A stretch of 64,000 nucleotides of DNA, from positions 62,001 to 126,000 of the forward strand of contig CAJTDN010000005.1 of NCBI GenBank assembly GCA_910574865.1, read 5' to 3'. The notes beneath the pieces are model-generated. The model did no database searches. It was not told the DNA's origin and was given only the letters and a program-made list of their open reading frames with translations. The DNA comes from Lachnospiraceae bacterium. Lineage in GTDB: Bacteria; Bacillota; Clostridia; Lachnospirales; Lachnospiraceae. The translations under genes and the position numbers were made by a program. Positions 60,504 to 64,000 of this stretch are shown here, in pieces. The first letter of the stretch is position 1; every line of letters starts with the position of its first letter.

Positions 60504-60592
60504 CGGTTGCAATCCACGGCCGCTCAGCCCTGCCACCACAACCCTTTTCCGTCACGATTCACGGCCGCTCAGCCTTGTGAATCGCAACTTTT
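60504..60592. repeat. 46-bp imperfect tandem repeat at the DUF1116 gene end
   Basis: Two units share ACGGCCGCTCAGCC. Each is a hairpin: GGTTG/CAACC in the first and GATTCAC/GTGAATC in the second. The second unit's loop contains the DUF1116 stop codon, so part of the gene tail has been duplicated downstream. Confidence 0.6.
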
Positions 60593-61831
60593 TGCCTGCG
60601 CGTAAATGCCCCGCAACGCTTCTTTAAAGCACTCCATCGGCAGCTCTGCCGCCCCGGCGCCGCCTTGTCCGCCACTCCTTAAGGCACTGCCTCCATGGCT
60701 GATTGGCAGGATTTGGTATCCCACGACCTTGCGGGCGTCCACCCCGACCGGAAATCCTGCCATGTCCTCCCACGGCACCGGCGCGAACGTGTGCTCCCCG
60801 AGACTGACCGCGCGCGCCTTCTCCGTGCGGCTCCTCGCCTCGGCATAGTTCGAGCCGGTCAGGCGCATGTACGCCGGACCCGCGATGGCGGACATTCCCC
60901 CGAGTCCGTACACCTCCGTCACGCAGCTGTCGCCCAGATAGCCGACGAGGTCGGATTCCTTGTAGCTTGGCTTGAGGAACGTCCCCTTAATCTTCGGTGC
61001 TTTCGTGGTATACCACCGGTTGGCCGTGCCTGCCATCTGAACGCCAAATTCCTCGCCGTTTCCACCCATTCCTACCATGACGGTAGACAGTTCGATTCCC
61101 TTGCACTTCGCGGTCAGGCTTTCCACGCCCGCCATCATCACGTGAAGGAAAAACCGGTCGTTTGCAGCAAAATCCTTGATAATCTTATTTTTCTGCGGAT
61201 GGTCGATTTCCAGCAGATACGGAATTAGCTGCAGAGCCAGACACATTGAGGCCGCCGGCTGACGGTTGTGGTTCTCATCGCCCATCCCGGCCGTCTTCGA
61301 GAGGATCGTAATCAAATCCACGCCGCCGCTTGCCCGCACGGCCTGCGACAAGGCCGGACCGTAATCACTCCGAAACCAGCTTAAATCCGCCTCAACCTCC
61401 TCGTCATATAACCCCCAGCGCAGACATTTCGGATTCGGGCCGGGGTGGATTGGCGCGAACCCCTTCCCGCCGTACACCGAATCTTCCACCACGATTACCG
61501 GCATGCTCGCGGAGGTAACCATGCAGGCGGCATTGCCGCAGCTATAATTCTGGGAAGACGCCACCATAATCTTCCCTTCCTCCACCAGTTTCCACGCCTC
61601 TTCCTTCGTTTTCGCCAATCCCTCATGGATTGCCGCGCCGCAAATTGACGTACGCAGCGGCGGCGTAATCCGCTCCGTCTCAATGGACGGGCCGGGCATC
61701 AGAATGGTTTCCGGCGTCATGCCCGGAATCACTTCCAAGGCCGGACGCACGTCCACCCAGCGCGGACGGCCCTTGGTCAATATTTCCAACACCTGCCGGT
61801 TGGCTTCGTTTACACGTTCTTCTATCGTCAT
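60569..61831 (-). CDS. DUF1116 (YlbE/YahG-like) protein
   Basis: About 420 aa. Family features: ILTKGRPRWVDVRPALEVIP, LMPGPSIETERITPPLRTSI, ASSQNYSCGNAACMVTSASM, GDENHNRQPAAS, MVGMGGNGEEFGVQMAGTAN, VYGLGGMSAIAGPAYMRLTG. In E. coli the DUF1116 proteins YlbE and YahG sit beside FdrA homologues. Reported function there is oxamate carbamoyltransferase together with FdrA. The ATG at 61831 (after AAAGG) fits family N-termini; an in-frame GTG at 61876 is a weaker start. It is the first gene of the operon leading to fdrA and the variant kinase. Confidence 0.87.
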   Translation of the reverse strand: MTIEERVNEANRQVLEILTKGRPRWVDVRPALEVIPGMTPETILMPGPSIETERITPPLRTSICGAAIHEGLAKTKEEAWKLVEEGKIMVASSQNYSCGNAACMVTSASMPVIVVEDSVYGGKGFAPIHPGPNPKCLRWGLYDEEVEADLSWFRSDYGPALSQAVRASGGVDLITILSKTAGMGDENHNRQPAASMCLALQLIPYLLEIDHPQKNKIIKDFAANDRFFLHVMMAGVESLTAKCKGIELSTVMVGMGGNGEEFGVQMAGTANRWYTTKAPKIKGTFLKPSYKESDLVGYLGDSCVTEVYGLGGMSAIAGPAYMRLTGSNYAEARSRTEKARAVSLGEHTFAPVPWEDMAGFPVGVDARKVVGYQILPISHGGSALRSGGQGGAGAAELPMECFKEALRGIYAQAKSCDSQG

Positions 61832-61946
61832 CTCGTCAAAACCTTTCTGTAACCGCTTAGTTTCCTCGCAGTTCACCTTTCTTTATTTATTCCCGCTTTG
61901 CCACACATTCAAGCCATAATCCCCCGCAAAATCCCCTTTATCTTAT

Positions 61947-62090
61947 AGGAAACGAACAAAATGCTTGCATTTTGATTCGTTTCCTGCGCCGGATGCACGC
62001 CGCAAAGCGACATATTTCCTATGTGCATCCTTGCGCATCCTCGCGGAGCGGTGTATAGTAAACGCATTTACTTAATGCGTTTACTATACA
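61947..62090. repeat. Palindromic repeat family B, copy 2 (three hairpins)
   Basis: Hairpins: AGGAAACGAA plus AAAATGC / GCATTTT plus TTCGTTTCCT (61947-61985); GCGC plus GGATGCAC / GTGCATCC plus GCGC around GCCGCAAAGCGACATATTTC (61986-62036); TGTATAGTAAACGCATT / AATGCGTTTACTATACA (62052-62090). The last contains the stop codon of the esterase gene. The middle hairpin matches 32472-32520 in loop and architecture but not in stem sequence. Confidence 0.72.
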
Positions 62091-63180
62091 GTGTCTCCGA
62101 CATCCACGCAATTCGCTGCCGGACCACTTCCTGAACGAACGGATTATCCACATCGGCGTCAAACCCGTGGTACGAACCGGAAATCTCGCGAAGCGTCACG
62201 TCCACTCCCGCCTCCGTCAGACGCCGCGCGTAGGTTGCCGCCTCATCGTGCAAGATGTCCATCTCCTGCGGTTCGATATAGGTTTTCGGAAGGCCGCCAA
62301 CATCCGCCGTCCTCATCGGAACCAGAAATTCCTCGTCCGCCGAAACGGCTTTTAAGTATTCCCGCCACATGGCGAGGTTATTTTTCAACGGCCATGCGGC
62401 CTCGCTGTACGTTCTGGCAGACGGGTATCGGCCGCACCGGTTGTCAAGCGCCGGGTAAACAAGCATCTGCCCTGCCGGGAAATGGTTCGATTTCACATCC
62501 GAGCCAGCGCGGGCGGAACATTTTTTCTGTTCCCGCGCCCACAGCGCGATTCCCGCCGCAAGCGTCCCCCCGGCACTTTCCCCATACAAGAGAATCCTAT
62601 CCGGGTCAATGCGAAGACTCCTTGCATGCATTTCCAGAAAACACCATGCATCCTGACAATCCCAAAGAGGCACGGGTGCCGGATGCTCCGGCAGAAAGCG
62701 GTATTCTGGCAGAAACACCTTCATCTTTAACTCCAGCGTGTACCGTGCCGCCAGCTGCATCATCATTAGCTGGATGGGGAGAAAGAAACCGCCGCCATGG
62801 CAATAAAGCATTGCGGGCGTTCCCTTTCCCGTTTCTTTTTCTGTTTCTTCCGCCCCAGACACGAAGCATCCCGTTTCTTTTCTCGTTTCATTTTCTTCCG
62901 GCTCAAACACGAAACATTCCATCTCCTGGCCGTCACGCAGCGAGATTTTGACCGTTCGAACCACCACGCCGGAAGGCGGCGCAAACTCCCGGTTCTGCCT
63001 CTGCAATGTCTGTATCATCACCCGCAAGGCGGGCACAAGCTTCGGATTGCCAAAATCCAGCCCCGTCCATTTGCCCGGGCCTTTTAGTTCCCGGCGGTAT
63101 CCCCGTCCGGGCATCCCGCCTCTGACGTGCTTCGCGCCAGCGGACTCCCCGGGCCCGTTAACGTCTGCCAACACACACAT
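62068..63180 (-). CDS. Alpha/beta-hydrolase-3 (HSL-type) esterase
   Basis: A 370-aa hydrolase of the hormone-sensitive-lipase group: LYCHGGGFFLP (oxyanion HGGG), LLYGESAGGTLAAG (nucleophile GxSxG), EMDILHDEAATYARRL (acid region), GSYHGFDADVDNPF (catalytic His). An insert of charged residues (~110-140; ETRKETGCFVSG) interrupts the strand before HGGG. Cytoplasmic; removes short acyl esters, possibly from glycans or xenobiotics. The ATG follows AGGAGGTGACGGC. It is 12 bp downstream of the glycosidase-like gene, so the two are co-transcribed. Confidence 0.9.
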   Translation of the reverse strand: MCVLADVNGPGESAGAKHVRGGMPGRGYRRELKGPGKWTGLDFGNPKLVPALRVMIQTLQRQNREFAPPSGVVVRTVKISLRDGQEMECFVFEPEENETRKETGCFVSGAEETEKETGKGTPAMLYCHGGGFFLPIQLMMMQLAARYTLELKMKVFLPEYRFLPEHPAPVPLWDCQDAWCFLEMHARSLRIDPDRILLYGESAGGTLAAGIALWAREQKKCSARAGSDVKSNHFPAGQMLVYPALDNRCGRYPSARTYSEAAWPLKNNLAMWREYLKAVSADEEFLVPMRTADVGGLPKTYIEPQEMDILHDEAATYARRLTEAGVDVTLREISGSYHGFDADVDNPFVQEVVRQRIAWMSETLYSKRIK

Positions 63181-63191
63181 GCCGTCACCTC

Positions 63192-64000
63192 CTAAAGCAG
63201 GATAATTTCATAGGCCTCCAGCCGGTCCAGGGTCACGATTCGCTCCGTCTTTGTCCTTCGCACGGTGGCCGTCCCCCCGTTATAGGCTTTTGCCTCTGCC
63301 GCCGTATCGCCGAACTGTTTCTCTTCCGTTTCTCCCGCGTTGTCAAGCGGCAGGTGAAGTTCAATCCCGTACACCGGAAGCGGTTCAAAAAAGCTGTTGG
63401 AAAAGACGCCCGACGTGTTGATCAATTGCAGGACCGTCTGATTTCCTTTCTTCCCGACCAGCACTTCCACCATCGGAGTCAGGTCCGGCGCGATCTGCCT
63501 TGCCCCGCATACATTACAAAGCACGTCCTGCATCACTTGGAACGTATTCTGGTATCCTTCCTCATAGTAGAACGTCCCCGCCAGCCATGGCAGATACACG
63601 CCCTTCCCCTTTCCGTACGGAAATGCCGTCACGCCCGGATGCCCCGTCACGTCCGCGTCCGTGTAATAGCAGATTTCCGGCGGGCCGTACGGATGCTCGC
63701 CGACCAGGTTCAGGTATTTTTGCGTCCCCTCCTCAAACTCCGCCATCACAAGATTTTCGCCGAACGGGATGAGCGACGCTTCCATACAATGCGGGAATGC
63801 CTCCCGGTCTTTTTCCTCTACCATGAACACGGAAGAGCGAAGATTCGCTCTCTTTTCCTGTATCCGCTTGATTCCCATGCACTTAAGCGGGAACGGCGCG
63901 GAAGGATTCTGCATCGCCGACATCAGCGCGGTATCTCCGGTCACAAGTACGACGCCGCCGTTTTCGGCGAACGCGTCCAAAACCTGTGCCTGCTGATCGT
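63192..64000 (-). CDS. C-terminal part of a glycoside-hydrolase-like protein
   Basis: Only the last ~269 codons are in the window; the frame is open to the right edge. DQQAQVLDAFAENGGVVLVT and EICYYTDADVTGHPGVTAFP resemble the beta-galactosidase trimerisation-like (glutamine amidotransferase-fold) domain, followed by a beta-rich C-terminal domain with LTPMVEVLVGKKGNQTVLQL and INTSG, as in clostridial enzymes of the alpha-amylase/hypothetical glycosyl hydrolase 6 group. The catalytic domain is outside the window, so substrate cannot be given. Confidence 0.7.
   Translation of the reverse strand, partial: DQQAQVLDAFAENGGVVLVTGDTALMSAMQNPSAPFPLKCMGIKRIQEKRANLRSSVFMVEEKDREAFPHCMEASLIPFGENLVMAEFEEGTQKYLNLVGEHPYGPPEICYYTDADVTGHPGVTAFPYGKGKGVYLPWLAGTFYYEEGYQNTFQVMQDVLCNVCGARQIAPDLTPMVEVLVGKKGNQTVLQLINTSGVFSNSFFEPLPVYGIELHLPLDNAGETEEKQFGDTAAEAKAYNGGTATVRRTKTERIVTLDRLEAYEIILL

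Overview
The window comes from an anaerobic, spore-forming, Gram-positive Firmicute, most likely a Lachnospiraceae-type Clostridium relative. The evidence is the SipL spore-coat morphogen gene, a monoderm Tad pilus cluster, several BspA-type leucine-rich-repeat wall proteins with PKTG-like sorting signals, Rpn/PD-(D/E)XK genes, and AGGAGG-type ribosome binding sites. Most of the sequence looks moderately GC-rich; 17.6-23 kb and 54.2-57.2 kb look more AT-rich. No rRNA, tRNA or CRISPR array was seen.

Layout: 0-2.6 kb holds ispE (partial), sipL and a PrcB-like lipoprotein gene. 2.7-4.9 kb holds a broken AAA-ATPase/nuclease gene and an intact Rpn-type nuclease. 5.3-23 kb is a surface and envelope block on the minus strand: four BspA-like wall proteins, a transpeptidase without a glycosyltransferase domain, an O-antigen-ligase-like polymerase, several zinc-ribbon membrane proteins (WG-repeat, YARHG, Gln-rich) and an amidase/beta-lactamase-fold fusion. 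23-42 kb is a Tad (type IVc) pilus locus read toward lower coordinates: PP2C phosphatase, TadZ, TadA, TadB, a new 50-aa membrane protein, a Ser/Thr kinase, TadC, Flp pilin, two TadE-like pseudopilins, a DUF5702 protein, prepilin peptidase, a WG protein and an FHA protein. A sigma-A-like promoter precedes the phosphatase gene. Kinase, phosphatase and FHA reader in one locus suggest pilus assembly controlled by phosphorylation. 42-54 kb is housekeeping and transport (XRE regulator, PlsC, PncB, MurF, EamA, two MATE exporters, AEC carrier, SGNH hydrolase, ferredoxin-type aldo/keto reductase). 54.1-57.2 kb is the scar of a conjugative element carrying an intact MerR/TipAS regulator plus metallopeptidase pair. 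57.2-61.8 kb is a catabolic operon: DUF1116 protein, FdrA split into two coupled genes, and an acetate-kinase homologue with an altered active site. An esterase and the end of a glycosidase-like gene follow.

The most unusual aspect of the window is its intergenic DNA. At least six families of palindromic elements occur, several in two or more copies. Their loops are conserved while the paired stem bases change together. Some fold on paper into closed multi-arm junctions, several contain or abut a stop codon of the upstream gene, and one has inserted into a gene. Two candidates for a new system stand out: these elements, and the FdrA/DUF1116/variant-kinase operon.
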